This document shows, in pieces, positions 24,638 to 33,116 of a stretch of 64,000 nt of DNA. Positions within the stretch are counted from its first letter, which is position 1. Each line of letters starts with the position of its first letter. Source of the DNA: Streptomyces sp. TSRI0281. GTDB lineage: Bacteria > Actinomycetota > Actinomycetes > Streptomycetales > Streptomycetaceae. Location of the stretch: the NCBI RefSeq assembly GCF_001905125.1, contig NZ_LWLE01000035.1:6749-70748 (forward strand), read 5' to 3'. The notes beneath the pieces are model-generated. The model saw only the letters and a program-made list of their open reading frames with translations. It did no database searches and was not told the DNA's origin. The translations under genes were made by a program, and so were the position numbers.

Positions 24638-26536
24638 ATGACGCGAGGTCCACGTCCCATGGTCACAAGAGTTCCACCACGCTCCTCCCGGCCACGCCGC
24701 CGCATGCGGGTTCTTCTGGCCTCCGGCGCCGCCGCACTGGCGCTCGCCGCCGGATCGGTAGTTCCCGGGAATCCCCTCACACCCGCGCCCCCGCAGGCGC
24801 AGGCCGCCGACAGCGGCAGGACGACGCTCACGGTCGCGGTCGCGCAGAGCGTCGACTCCCTGAGTCCGTTCCTCGCCCAGCGCCTGGTCAGCACGAGCGT
24901 CTACCGGCTTATGTACGACTACCTGACCAACTACGACCCCAAGGACAACCACGCGATCCCGGGGCTCGCCACCAAGTGGGAGCCGTCCGCGGACAAGTTG
25001 ACCTGGACGTACACGATCCGGTCGGACTCGAAGTGGTCCGACGGTCAGAAGGCCACCGCCGAGGACGCCGCATGGACCTTCAACAAGATGATGACCGACG
25101 AGGGCGCCGCCACGGCCAACGGCAACTTCGTCGCCAACTTCAAGAAGGTGACCGCGCCCAGTGCGGACAAGCTGGTCATCCAACTGAAGCAGCCGCAGGC
25201 CACGATGGCCGCGCTCGATGTGCCGATCGTCCCGAAGCACGTCTGGGAGAAGGTCTCCGACTTCTCCAAGTTCAACAACGACACCGAGTTCCCGATCGTC
25301 GGGAACGGGCCGTTCATCCTCACGGACTACAAGGTCGACAGCTATGTGAAGCTGAAGGCCAACAAGGACTTCTGGCGCGGTTCGCCGAAGTTCGACGAGA
25401 TCGTCTTCCGTTACTACAAGGACCAGGACGCGGCCGTCGCCGCCCTGCGCAAGGGTGAGGTCTCCTTCGTCGCGGGCAGTCCCAGTCTGACGCCCGCCCA
25501 GTCGGCGTCCCTCAAGAACGCCGCCGACATCAAGGTGAACGACGCACCGGGCAGGCGGTTCTACGCGCTGGCCGTCAACCCGGGCGCCCGCACCAAGGAC
25601 GGCGTGAAGTTCGGCGACGGCCACCCCGCCCTGCTCGACCAGAAGGTCCGTCAGGCGCTCTTCATGGCCGTCGACCGCGCGACCATCATCGACAAGGTCT
25701 TCCAGGGCCACGCCGTGGAGGGTGAGGGCTACATCCCGCCGCGCTTCTCCGACTACTTCTGGAAACCCGCCGCCGATCAGGAACTGGCGTACGACCCGGC
25801 GAAGGCCGCGACCACGCTCGACCAGGCCGGCTACAAGAAGAACAGCGACGGCAAGCGCGTCGGCAAGGACGGCAAGCCGCTCGACTTCCGCATCCTGTGC
25901 CACGCCACCGACCCGAACGACAAGGCGGTCGGCAAGTACCTCCAGGAGTGGTGGGGCGACCTCGGCATCGGCCTGAAGGTCGACTGCATCGACAACGTGT
26001 CCGACCCCTGGTACGCCGGTGAGTACGACCTCGCCTTCGACGGCTGGTCCGTCAACCCGGACCCCGACTTCGTGATGTCGATCCACACCTGCGCCGCGCT
26101 GCCGTCCAAGCCGAAGGAGTCGGCAGCGACCGACAACTTCATCTGCGACAAGCAGTTCGACGAGCTCTACAAGAAGCAGAACGTCGAGTACGACACGGTC
26201 GAGCGCGCCGCTCTCGTCAAGCAGATGGAGTCGCGGCTGTACGACACGGGGTACATGAACGTCATGGCGTACCCGAACGCGGTCGAGGCGTACCGCACCG
26301 ACCAGATCAAGTCGATCACGACGATGCCCTCGGACGCGGGCAACATCTACGGCCAGGACGGGTACTGGAGCTGGTGGTCGGCGGTTCCGGCCGATGCCGC
26401 CTCCGCCGACTCCGACGACTCCGGCGGCAGCTCCACCGGGGTGCTCATCGGTGTCGGTGTCGCCGTCGTCGTCCTCGCCGGTGGCGGACTGCTGTTCGCC
26501 ATGCGTCGTCGTTCCACCGCGGAAGACCGTGAATAG
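24638..26536 (+). CDS. Peptide ABC transporter substrate-binding protein (SBP family 5)
   Basis: Extracytoplasmic receptor for dipeptides/oligopeptides. The 632-aa product has an Arg-rich N-terminus, a signal peptide core (VLLASGAAALALAAGS) and a likely AQA-AD cleavage site. The SBP_bac_5 fold includes the early signature SVYRLMYDYLTNYDP and KLTWTYTIRSDSKWSDG. There is no lipobox cysteine. Instead a C-terminal membrane segment (about 602-624, VLIGVGVAVVVLAGGGLLFA) with basic MRRR after it predicts a transmembrane anchor, unusual for this family. ATG at 24638 is chosen; ATG at 24659 is an alternative. First gene of a five-gene operon; the stop is 3 nt before the permease. Confidence 0.92.
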   Translation: MTRGPRPMVTRVPPRSSRPRRRMRVLLASGAAALALAAGSVVPGNPLTPAPPQAQAADSGRTTLTVAVAQSVDSLSPFLAQRLVSTSVYRLMYDYLTNYDPKDNHAIPGLATKWEPSADKLTWTYTIRSDSKWSDGQKATAEDAAWTFNKMMTDEGAATANGNFVANFKKVTAPSADKLVIQLKQPQATMAALDVPIVPKHVWEKVSDFSKFNNDTEFPIVGNGPFILTDYKVDSYVKLKANKDFWRGSPKFDEIVFRYYKDQDAAVAALRKGEVSFVAGSPSLTPAQSASLKNAADIKVNDAPGRRFYALAVNPGARTKDGVKFGDGHPALLDQKVRQALFMAVDRATIIDKVFQGHAVEGEGYIPPRFSDYFWKPAADQELAYDPAKAATTLDQAGYKKNSDGKRVGKDGKPLDFRILCHATDPNDKAVGKYLQEWWGDLGIGLKVDCIDNVSDPWYAGEYDLAFDGWSVNPDPDFVMSIHTCAALPSKPKESAATDNFICDKQFDELYKKQNVEYDTVERAALVKQMESRLYDTGYMNVMAYPNAVEAYRTDQIKSITTMPSDAGNIYGQDGYWSWWSAVPADAASADSDDSGGSSTGVLIGVGVAVVVLAGGGLLFAMRRRSTAEDRE

Positions 26537-26539
26537 TCC

Positions 26540-27631
26540 ATGAGCACAGAAAGCACTCCCGCGCTCATGAAGGGCGCGGCGGGCGTGGACCGTGCGGAAT
26601 CCGACGGCCCGGCTCCGGCCGGGCCGTCGGGCCGCGGTCCGCGGTCCCGCAGCACGGCCGCCTACCTCCGCTATGTGGCGGGCAAGCTGGCCGGCGCGGC
26701 CGTCTCCCTGTTCGCCGTACTCGTCACGAGCTTCTTCCTGTTCCGGCTGATTCCCGGCGACCCGGTCAAGCAGATGACCGGCGGCCGGCAGGTCTCCACG
26801 GAGCAGATCGCCGCGATGCGCCGCGAGTTCGGCCTCGACCTGCCGCTCTGGCAGCAGTTCACCGAATACTGCGGCAAGGCGCTCACCGGGGACTTCGGTA
26901 CGTCGTACCAGTTCCGCGCTCCCGTCATCGACAAGATCAGCGAGGCGCTGCCCGCGACGCTGCTGCTCACCGGCACCGCCTTCGTGCTCTACACGGTGAT
27001 CGGCGTCTGGCTGGGCGCCCGGTCCGCCTGGCGCAGCGGCTCCGTCGGGGACCGCGCCAACACGGCCCTCGCGCTGACCCTCTACTCCGTGCCGTCGTTC
27101 TGGCTCGGCCTGCTCCTGATCATCACGCTGTCGGTGGGCATCGGCCCGATCCCCGGGCTCTTCCCGACCGGTGGCATGGAGTCCGGCAACACGAGCGGCT
27201 TCGGCTACGTCCTCGATGTCGCCCACCACATGGTGCTGCCGGTCGTCACTCTCGTCGCCGTCGAGTACGCGCGCACCCTGCTGGTGATGCGTTCCTCGCT
27301 GCTCGACGAGATGGGCAGCGACTATCTGACGACGGCCCGTGCGAAGGGGCTGCGCGACGACCTCGTACGCCGCCGCCATGCCGTGCCGAACGCGATGCTG
27401 CCGACCGTGACCCTGCTCTTCGTGAACCTGGGCACGACGGTCGCGGGTGCCATCCTGGTGGAGACCGTGTTCTCCTGGCCGGGGCTCGGCGGGCTCTTCT
27501 ACCAGGCACTGAGCGTGCCCGATCTGCCGTTGGTGCAGGCGCTGTTCTTCGTCTTCGCCGCCGCGGTGATCATCATGAACATGCTCGCCGATGTGATCTA
27601 TCCGCTGCTCGATCCCCGGGTGGGCCGATGA
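26540..27631 (+). CDS. Peptide ABC transporter permease (DppB/OppB type)
   Basis: Inner-membrane permease of a type-5 peptide importer. The 363-aa product has a ~45-residue hydrophilic N-terminal extension, then about six membrane segments, the family landmark RLIPGDPVKQM after TM1, and the EAA-like coupling loop (DYLTTARAKGLRDDLV). The extension is Ala/Gly/Pro-rich and longer than usual. It starts 3 nt after the binding-protein stop and overlaps the next permease by 4 nt (ATGA). Confidence 0.94.
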   Translation: MSTESTPALMKGAAGVDRAESDGPAPAGPSGRGPRSRSTAAYLRYVAGKLAGAAVSLFAVLVTSFFLFRLIPGDPVKQMTGGRQVSTEQIAAMRREFGLDLPLWQQFTEYCGKALTGDFGTSYQFRAPVIDKISEALPATLLLTGTAFVLYTVIGVWLGARSAWRSGSVGDRANTALALTLYSVPSFWLGLLLIITLSVGIGPIPGLFPTGGMESGNTSGFGYVLDVAHHMVLPVVTLVAVEYARTLLVMRSSLLDEMGSDYLTTARAKGLRDDLVRRRHAVPNAMLPTVTLLFVNLGTTVAGAILVETVFSWPGLGGLFYQALSVPDLPLVQALFFVFAAAVIIMNMLADVIYPLLDPRVGR

Positions 27632-28548
27632 CGACTTCGACCGATGCCGTGCAGAACAGCAGCCCGCGCGCGCTTGACCGGGCCCGCAGACGCCGGGCGG
27701 CGGCCGCCTTCTGGCAGCAGTACCGCAGCCACCGGGCGGGCCTCGTCGGCCTGGCCGTCCTCGCCGTGATCGCCCTGATCGCGCTCGCCGCCCCGTTGCT
27801 GGTGGGCGCCGACTCGCAGAGCGTCACCCAGGCGCCGGGCGGCCCCCTGGAGTCACCGAGCGGACAGTTCCCGCTGGGCACCGACCAGTTCGGGCGCAGC
27901 CTGCTCGCGCTGCTGGTGTGGGGTACGAGGGTCTCGCTGACCGTCGGACTGCTCGCGGCGTTCCTGTCGGTGGCCATCGGGACCCTGGTCGGGATCACGG
28001 CGGGACACTTCAAGGGCTGGTACGGGACCGTCATCATGCGGATCACCGACTGGTTCCTGGTGATGCCGACCCTGGTCCTCGCCATCGCGCTGGCCACGGT
28101 CCTGTCGCGGTCCATCTGGACGACGATCCTGGCGATCGGCGTGACGACCTGGCCGACGACCGCCCGGCTGGTGCGGGCACAGACGCTGTCCGTCGAGTCC
28201 CGGCCGTACATCGAGCGTTCCAAGGCGCTCGGTGGCGGCCACAGCCACATCATGTCCCGCCATGTGCTGCCCAATGTGATGCCGCTGGTGCTCGCCCAGA
28301 CCACGCTGGTCATCTCCACCGCCATCCTCACCGAGGCGACCCTCGCCTTCCTCGGGCTCAGCGATCCCACGATCGTCTCCTGGGGCGGGCTGCTCCAGGA
28401 CGCCCGTGAGGCCGGTGCCGTCAGCTCCGGCAACTGGTGGTACCTCGCCCCGCCCGGACTCGCCATCGCGGTCGTCGCCCTCGCGTTCACGCTGTGCGGC
28501 CGCACCATCGAGACCGTGCTCAACCCCAAGCTGGGGGTGACCCGTTGA
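27628..28548 (+). CDS. Peptide ABC transporter permease (DppC/OppC type)
   Basis: Second permease subunit, 306 aa, with a cytosolic N-terminus (about 1-35), about six membrane segments, the LGTDQFGRSLLALLVWG signature that follows TM1 in DppC proteins, and the EAA-like loop (YIERSKALGGGHSHIM). The start overlaps the DppB stop by 4 nt and the stop overlaps the TTG start of the ATPase, so the operon is translationally coupled throughout. Confidence 0.95.
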   Translation: MTTSTDAVQNSSPRALDRARRRRAAAAFWQQYRSHRAGLVGLAVLAVIALIALAAPLLVGADSQSVTQAPGGPLESPSGQFPLGTDQFGRSLLALLVWGTRVSLTVGLLAAFLSVAIGTLVGITAGHFKGWYGTVIMRITDWFLVMPTLVLAIALATVLSRSIWTTILAIGVTTWPTTARLVRAQTLSVESRPYIERSKALGGGHSHIMSRHVLPNVMPLVLAQTTLVISTAILTEATLAFLGLSDPTIVSWGGLLQDAREAGAVSSGNWWYLAPPGLAIAVVALAFTLCGRTIETVLNPKLGVTR

Positions 28549-29678
28549 CCGCCACGACCACCATCACGACGAAGCCCACGGCCGGGCAGCCGTTGCTCGA
28601 CGTACGGGACCTGCGGGTCACCTACGGCTCCGGGAGCTCGGCCGTGCCCGCCGTGCGCGGCATCGATCTGCGCGTCGAGGCGGGCCAGAAGCTCGGCATC
28701 GCCGGGGAGTCGGGCTGCGGGAAGTCGACGCTGGCGCTCGCCCTGCTGCGGCTGCTGCCCGCCTCGGCCTCCCTGTCCGGCGAGATCCTGCTGGACGGGG
28801 AGGACATCCTCACCATGAAGTGGGGCCGGCTGCGGGCGGTGCGCTGGGCCGGGGCGTCGATCGTCTTCCAGGGCGCGATGCACTCGCTCAACGCCGTGCA
28901 CCGCGTCGGGGACCAGATCGCCGAGCCGATCCTGCTGCACAAGAAGTCCACCGCCGCGGCGGCCAGGAAGCGGGCCGGTGAGCTGCTGGAGCAGGTGGGG
29001 CTGCCGGCGGCCCGTGCGCAGGCGTATCCGCACGAGCTCTCCGGCGGTCAGCGCCAGCGCGTCATGATCGCCATGGCGCTGGCCTGCGACCCGCGCCTGA
29101 TCGTCGCCGACGAGCCGACCACCGCGCTCGACGTGATGATCCAGGCGCAGATCCTGCGGCTGATCGAACAGCTCGTCGCCGAACAGGACCTCGGGCTGAT
29201 CATGATCAGCCACGACCTGGCGGTGCTCTCCGACACCTGTGACCGGCTGGCCGTGATGTACGCGGGCCGGGTCGTCGAGGAGGGTCCGGCCAAACAGGTG
29301 TACGAGAACGCCCGGCACCCGTACGCCAAGGCCCTGTCCGCCGCGTTCCCCAGGATCGGCGACCTCGCCTCCCGGCACGCCCCGCGCGGGCTGCCGGGCG
29401 ACCCGCCGGACCCGGCGGCGCTGCCGTCCGGCTGTACGTTCCATCCCCGGTGCCCGGTCGCGCTGGATTCCTGCGCCACCGGGGACCAGGAACTGAGGGA
29501 CGCCGGGGCCGGGCGGCGGGCGGCCTGTGTGCTGGTGGAACCGGGGGCCGTGGCGGTGCCGTTGGGCCTGCCGGGTGCCGAGTCCGTGGCGCCGGTGGGC
29601 CTGCCCGGGGCCGAGTCGGCGGCGCCGGGTGCGGATTCCGGCCGGCCCGGAGCCGAGGAAGTCGGGAGCACGACATGA
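28545..29678 (+). CDS. Peptide ABC transporter ATPase (DppD/OppD type)
   Basis: A 377-aa ATP-binding subunit with Walker A GESGCGKSTLALALL, signature LSGGQRQRV, Walker B IVADEPTTALD, and the C-terminal oligopeptide/dipeptide domain with cysteines (SGCTFHPRCPVALDSCA) typical of an iron-sulphur-binding tail. Start is a rare TTG at 28545 that shares TTGA with the previous stop and has GGGGGTG about 6 nt upstream; no in-frame ATG/GTG fits. The last ~40 residues are a low-complexity tail with two GLPGAES repeats, beyond the family end. Confidence 0.92.
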   Translation: MTATTTITTKPTAGQPLLDVRDLRVTYGSGSSAVPAVRGIDLRVEAGQKLGIAGESGCGKSTLALALLRLLPASASLSGEILLDGEDILTMKWGRLRAVRWAGASIVFQGAMHSLNAVHRVGDQIAEPILLHKKSTAAAARKRAGELLEQVGLPAARAQAYPHELSGGQRQRVMIAMALACDPRLIVADEPTTALDVMIQAQILRLIEQLVAEQDLGLIMISHDLAVLSDTCDRLAVMYAGRVVEEGPAKQVYENARHPYAKALSAAFPRIGDLASRHAPRGLPGDPPDPAALPSGCTFHPRCPVALDSCATGDQELRDAGAGRRAACVLVEPGAVAVPLGLPGAESVAPVGLPGAESAAPGADSGRPGAEEVGSTT

Positions 29679-30673
29679 CCATCACCCCCCTGCTCAGCGC
29701 CGAGGCGCTGAAGGTCACCTTCCCCGGCCGGCGCGGAGCGGCCACCGCGCGTGCCGTGGACGGCGTCGACCTGGACATCCGGCCCGGCGAGATCGTCGCC
29801 CTGGTCGGCGAGTCGGGCTGCGGCAAGACGACCCTGGCCCGCTCCCTGCTGGGCCTGGTACCGCCCAGCTCCGGCCGGGTCACGTTCGGCGGCTCACCGC
29901 TCGCCTACTCGGGCCGCGCGCTCAAGGCGTACCGCAAGCGGGTGCAGCTGGTCCTTCAGGACCCCAGCGGCTCGCTCAACCCCCGGCACACGGTGTACGA
30001 CGCGGTGGCGGAGGGGCTGCGCATCCACGGGTACGCCGGTGACGAGCGGGCCGCGGTGGCCGAGGCGCTGTCCCGGGCGGGGCTGCGGCCTCCCGAACGG
30101 TTCTTCCTGCGCTATCCGCACGAGCTGTCCGGCGGTCAGCGCCAGCGCGTCGTCATCGCGGGCGCCCTCGTCCTGGAACCCGAACTGATCGTCGCCGACG
30201 AGCCGGTGGCCTCGCTGGACGCGTCGGTGCGCGGCGAGATCCTGGCCCTGCTGCTGCGGCTGCGCGACGAACTGGGGCTCTCCGCACTGGTCGTCACGCA
30301 CGATCTGGGGCTGGCGTGGAACATCGCGGACCGGGTGGCGGTGATGTACCTGGGCCGGATCGTCGAGACGGGCGCGGTCGAACAGATCCTGACAGCTCCT
30401 CAGCATCCGTACACCAAGGCCCTGTTGTCGGTGCTGCCGGAGGCGGAGGGCGAGCCGGTGATTCTGACCGGTGAGCCGCCGGACCCGTCCAGGGTGCCGT
30501 CGGGCTGCCGGTTCCACGCCCGCTGCCAGGTCCTCGCCTCGGGCGAGGCCGAACGGGCGGGAGTGGCGGACGCGTGCCGTACAAAGGATCTGCCGGTCCT
30601 CGACGGGGGCGCCGCCACCCAGGTGGCGTGCCACTGGGCCGCGGCGGGCTCGAAGGCGACGTCCACGGCCTGA
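29675..30673 (+). CDS. Peptide ABC transporter ATPase (DppF/OppF type)
   Basis: Second ATP-binding subunit, 332 aa: Walker A GESGCGKTTLARSLL, Q-loop VLQDPSGSLNPRHTV, signature LSGGQRQRV, Walker B IVADEPVASLD, H-loop VVTHDLGLA, and the C-terminal SGCRFHARCQV cysteine region. The ATG overlaps the previous stop (ATGA). It ends the five-gene importer operon. Convergent with the XdhC gene, 93 nt away. Confidence 0.95.
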   Translation: MTITPLLSAEALKVTFPGRRGAATARAVDGVDLDIRPGEIVALVGESGCGKTTLARSLLGLVPPSSGRVTFGGSPLAYSGRALKAYRKRVQLVLQDPSGSLNPRHTVYDAVAEGLRIHGYAGDERAAVAEALSRAGLRPPERFFLRYPHELSGGQRQRVVIAGALVLEPELIVADEPVASLDASVRGEILALLLRLRDELGLSALVVTHDLGLAWNIADRVAVMYLGRIVETGAVEQILTAPQHPYTKALLSVLPEAEGEPVILTGEPPDPSRVPSGCRFHARCQVLASGEAERAGVADACRTKDLPVLDGGAATQVACHWAAAGSKATSTA

Positions 30674-30766
30674 CCGGGGTGCGCCCGGCGTGACGGTGTG
30701 CGCCCGGCGTGACGGCGCGACCGGCGTGACGGCGCGACCGGCCCGACCGGCGCGCGGGCGGAACCC
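30674..30766. repeat. Short GC-rich repeats between convergent genes
   Basis: Several imperfect copies of short units (GCGCCCGGCGTGACGG twice, GGCGTGACGGCGCGACC twice) between the transporter operon and the XdhC gene. No clean hairpin terminator is visible. Probably slipped-strand expansion of a GC-rich spacer. Confidence 0.5.
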
Positions 30767-31993
30767 TCAGCCGTCGTACGGGCCTGACGAACCGTCCGGG
30801 CCGTTCCGGCCGTCCGGGGCTTCCGGGCCGTCCGGGGCTCCGTGGTGGATGGCGCCCGCCAGCTCGCCCAGCGGACGGCCGGTGCCGCCCCAGTGGTGCT
30901 GGATGATCTCGGCGGCGATGGAGACCGCCGTCTCCTGCGGAGTACGGCCCCCGAGATCGAGGCCGACGGGTGAGGCGAGGCGGGCCAGTTCCGCCTCGCC
31001 CACCCCGGCCTCGCGCAGCCGGGCGGTCCGGTCGAGGTGGGTACGGCGGCTGCCCATGACCCCGATGTAGGCGGCGGGCGTCCGCAACGCGGCGATCAGC
31101 AGGGGGACATCGAACTTCGGGTCGTGCGTGAGCACACAGATCACCGTGCGGGCGTCGACGGTGGTCGATTCCAGATAGGTGTGGGGCCAGGCCCGGACGA
31201 CCTCGTCGGCGGCCGGGAAGCGTTCCCGGGTGGCGAAGGCCGGACGGGCGTCGCAGACCGTGACCCGGTAGCCGAGGAACGATCCGATCCGCGCGGTGGC
31301 CGCGGCATGGTCGATGGCGCCGAAGACGAGCATGCGGGGCGGCGGGGCGTACGTCTGGACGAAGACGGACACCTCCTGCATCCGGCGCTGTCCGTGCGCC
31401 CCGTACCGCTGCACCCCTGTGACGCCCTGGGCCAGCAGTCCGCGGGCGTCGTCGGTGACGGCCGCGTCGAGCCCCTCGGCGCCGAGGGAGCCCGCCGTAC
31501 GGTCCTCCAGGACCACCAGCGTGGCCGCGGGCGCACCGGCCTCTCCCGGTGCCCCGGCCTCTCCTGGTGCCGCGCCCGAGCTCCCGTCGGGGGCGGCTCT
31601 CGGCAGGAGCGTGGCCACGGCCACCGGCTCGTGGGCGGTCACGAGATCCATGACCTCCCGCAGCCGGTCCCGGTCGGCGGCCGAGACACAGGCCCGCACC
31701 AGGACCTCGATCGAGCCGCCGCAGGTCAGACCGACACCGAGGGCCTCGTCGTCGCTGATCCCGTACGACCGCAGCTGTGGACGGCCCGAGGCGAGCACCT
31801 CACCGGCCACCTCGAACACATCGCTCTCGACGCAGCCCCCGGACACGCTGCCCAGCACCGCGCCGTCGGCGCTCACCGCCATCACGGCGCCGGGCGCGCG
31901 GGGCGCGCTGCCGTGGACGGCCACCACGGTCGCCAGGGCGAAGGGCGTACCGGCCGTGTGCCAGTCGCGGAGTTCGGGAAGGATGTCACGCAC
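30767..31993 (-). CDS. XdhC/CoxI family molybdoenzyme maturation protein
   Basis: XdhC-type proteins bind and modify the molybdenum cofactor before insertion into xanthine or CO dehydrogenases (established for the family). The 408-aa product has an N-terminal XdhC/CoxI domain (about 8-80, with GSVSGGCVESDVFE) and a C-terminal Rossmann domain (about 215-360, MLVFGAIDHAAATARIGSF and YIGVMGSRRTH). Between them is a low-complexity insert of EAGAPGEAGAP repeats (~160). The tail is Pro/Gly-rich. GTG start at 31993. No molybdoenzyme subunit is adjacent, so its client is elsewhere in the genome. Confidence 0.9.
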   Translation of the reverse strand: MRDILPELRDWHTAGTPFALATVVAVHGSAPRAPGAVMAVSADGAVLGSVSGGCVESDVFEVAGEVLASGRPQLRSYGISDDEALGVGLTCGGSIEVLVRACVSAADRDRLREVMDLVTAHEPVAVATLLPRAAPDGSSGAAPGEAGAPGEAGAPAATLVVLEDRTAGSLGAEGLDAAVTDDARGLLAQGVTGVQRYGAHGQRRMQEVSVFVQTYAPPPRMLVFGAIDHAAATARIGSFLGYRVTVCDARPAFATRERFPAADEVVRAWPHTYLESTTVDARTVICVLTHDPKFDVPLLIAALRTPAAYIGVMGSRRTHLDRTARLREAGVGEAELARLASPVGLDLGGRTPQETAVSIAAEIIQHHWGGTGRPLGELAGAIHHGAPDGPEAPDGRNGPDGSSGPYDG

Positions 31994-32070
31994 CCTGCCA
32001 GCATCCGCCGCCCGGCGGCGGAACGCGCGACGACGGGACGGGGTCGCGCGGTGCCGTCGTGAGCGCGATC

Positions 32071-32115
32071 GGCGGTGTGGCCGTACGCGCGGGCGGCGGT
32101 GTGGCCGTACGCGCG
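32071..32115. repeat. Tandem duplication after ribF
   Basis: A 21-bp unit beginning GGCGGTGTGGCC occurs twice with a 24-bp period, directly after the ribF stop. It lies between ribF and the XdhC gene; no gene or clear terminator is present. Confidence 0.6.
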
Positions 32116-32116
32116 A

Positions 32117-33073
32117 TCAGACGGTGCGGTCGTACGCCGCGATCAGCTCGCTGCAACGCTTCACGTCGGCGGCCATCGCCACCAGGAGGTCGTCGATCGA
32201 GTCGAACTTCAGCATGCCGCGTACGTACGCGAGGAAGTCCACGGCCACGTGCAGCCCGTACAGATCCAGGCCCACCCGGTCGATCGCGTACGCCTCGACG
32301 GTCCGCTCGGTGGCGTCGAACTGCGGGTTCGTGCCCACGGAGATCGCGGCGGGCATCGCCTCACCGTTCACGTGCAGCCAGCCCGCGTAGACGCCGTCGG
32401 CGGGGATCGCGGTGTGCGGCAGGGTCTCCACGTTCGCCGTGGGGAAGCCCAGCTCACGGCCGCGCTGCGCGCCGCGGACCACGATGCCCTCGACCCGGTG
32501 CGGCCGGCCGAGGATCTCGGCGGCGCCCGCCACGTCGCCCTCGGCGACCAGACGGCGGGTGAGCGTGGAGGAGAACGGCTGACCGCCGCCCGCCGCACCG
32601 CTCACATAGAGGTCGATGACCTCGACGGTGTAGTCATAGGTGGCGCCCAGTTCGGTGAGCAGCGCCACGTTCCCCGCCGCCTTGTGGCCGAAACGGAAGT
32701 TCGGCCCCTCGATGACGGCCTGTGCGTGCAACTTGTCGACCAGCACCTTCACGATGAAGTCGGTGGGCGACAGCTTCGAGAACTCGGTCGTGAACGGCAG
32801 GATCAGCACCGCGTCCACGCCCAGCTCCGCCATCAGCTCGGCACGCCGGTGGTGCGGGGCGAGCAGCGGCGGGTGGCTGCCGGGGCGGACGACCTCGCTG
32901 GGATGCGGGTCGAAGGTCACGACGACGGACGGAACGCCCAGCTCGCGCGCCCGTTCCACGGCCCGGCCGATGATCAGCTGGTGCCCGCGGTGCACACCGT
33001 CGTAGGAGCCGATGGTGACGACGCTGCGTCCCCAGTCCTGGGGGATGTCCTCCAAGCCACGCCAGCGCTGCAC
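32117..33073 (-). CDS. ribF: Bifunctional riboflavin kinase / FAD synthetase
   Basis: Makes FMN from riboflavin, then FAD. The 318-aa product has the nucleotidyltransferase motif IGSYDGVHRGHQLII near residue 20 in the FAD synthetase half (1-185), and the flavokinase half with RGRELGFPTANV and PADGVYAGW. GTG at 33073 (VQRWRGLEDIP) is chosen, with GAGGAGC upstream, and matches the conserved streptomycete N-terminus; the longer open extension is not homologous. It lies 43 nt downstream of the large NTPase gene. Confidence 0.96.
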   Translation of the reverse strand: MQRWRGLEDIPQDWGRSVVTIGSYDGVHRGHQLIIGRAVERARELGVPSVVVTFDPHPSEVVRPGSHPPLLAPHHRRAELMAELGVDAVLILPFTTEFSKLSPTDFIVKVLVDKLHAQAVIEGPNFRFGHKAAGNVALLTELGATYDYTVEVIDLYVSGAAGGGQPFSSTLTRRLVAEGDVAGAAEILGRPHRVEGIVVRGAQRGRELGFPTANVETLPHTAIPADGVYAGWLHVNGEAMPAAISVGTNPQFDATERTVEAYAIDRVGLDLYGLHVAVDFLAYVRGMLKFDSIDDLLVAMAADVKRCSELIAAYDRTV

Positions 33074-33116
33074 TGTGACCGCTCCTCGCCCGAACCTGTG
33101 TACGTGTGTATGTCGA

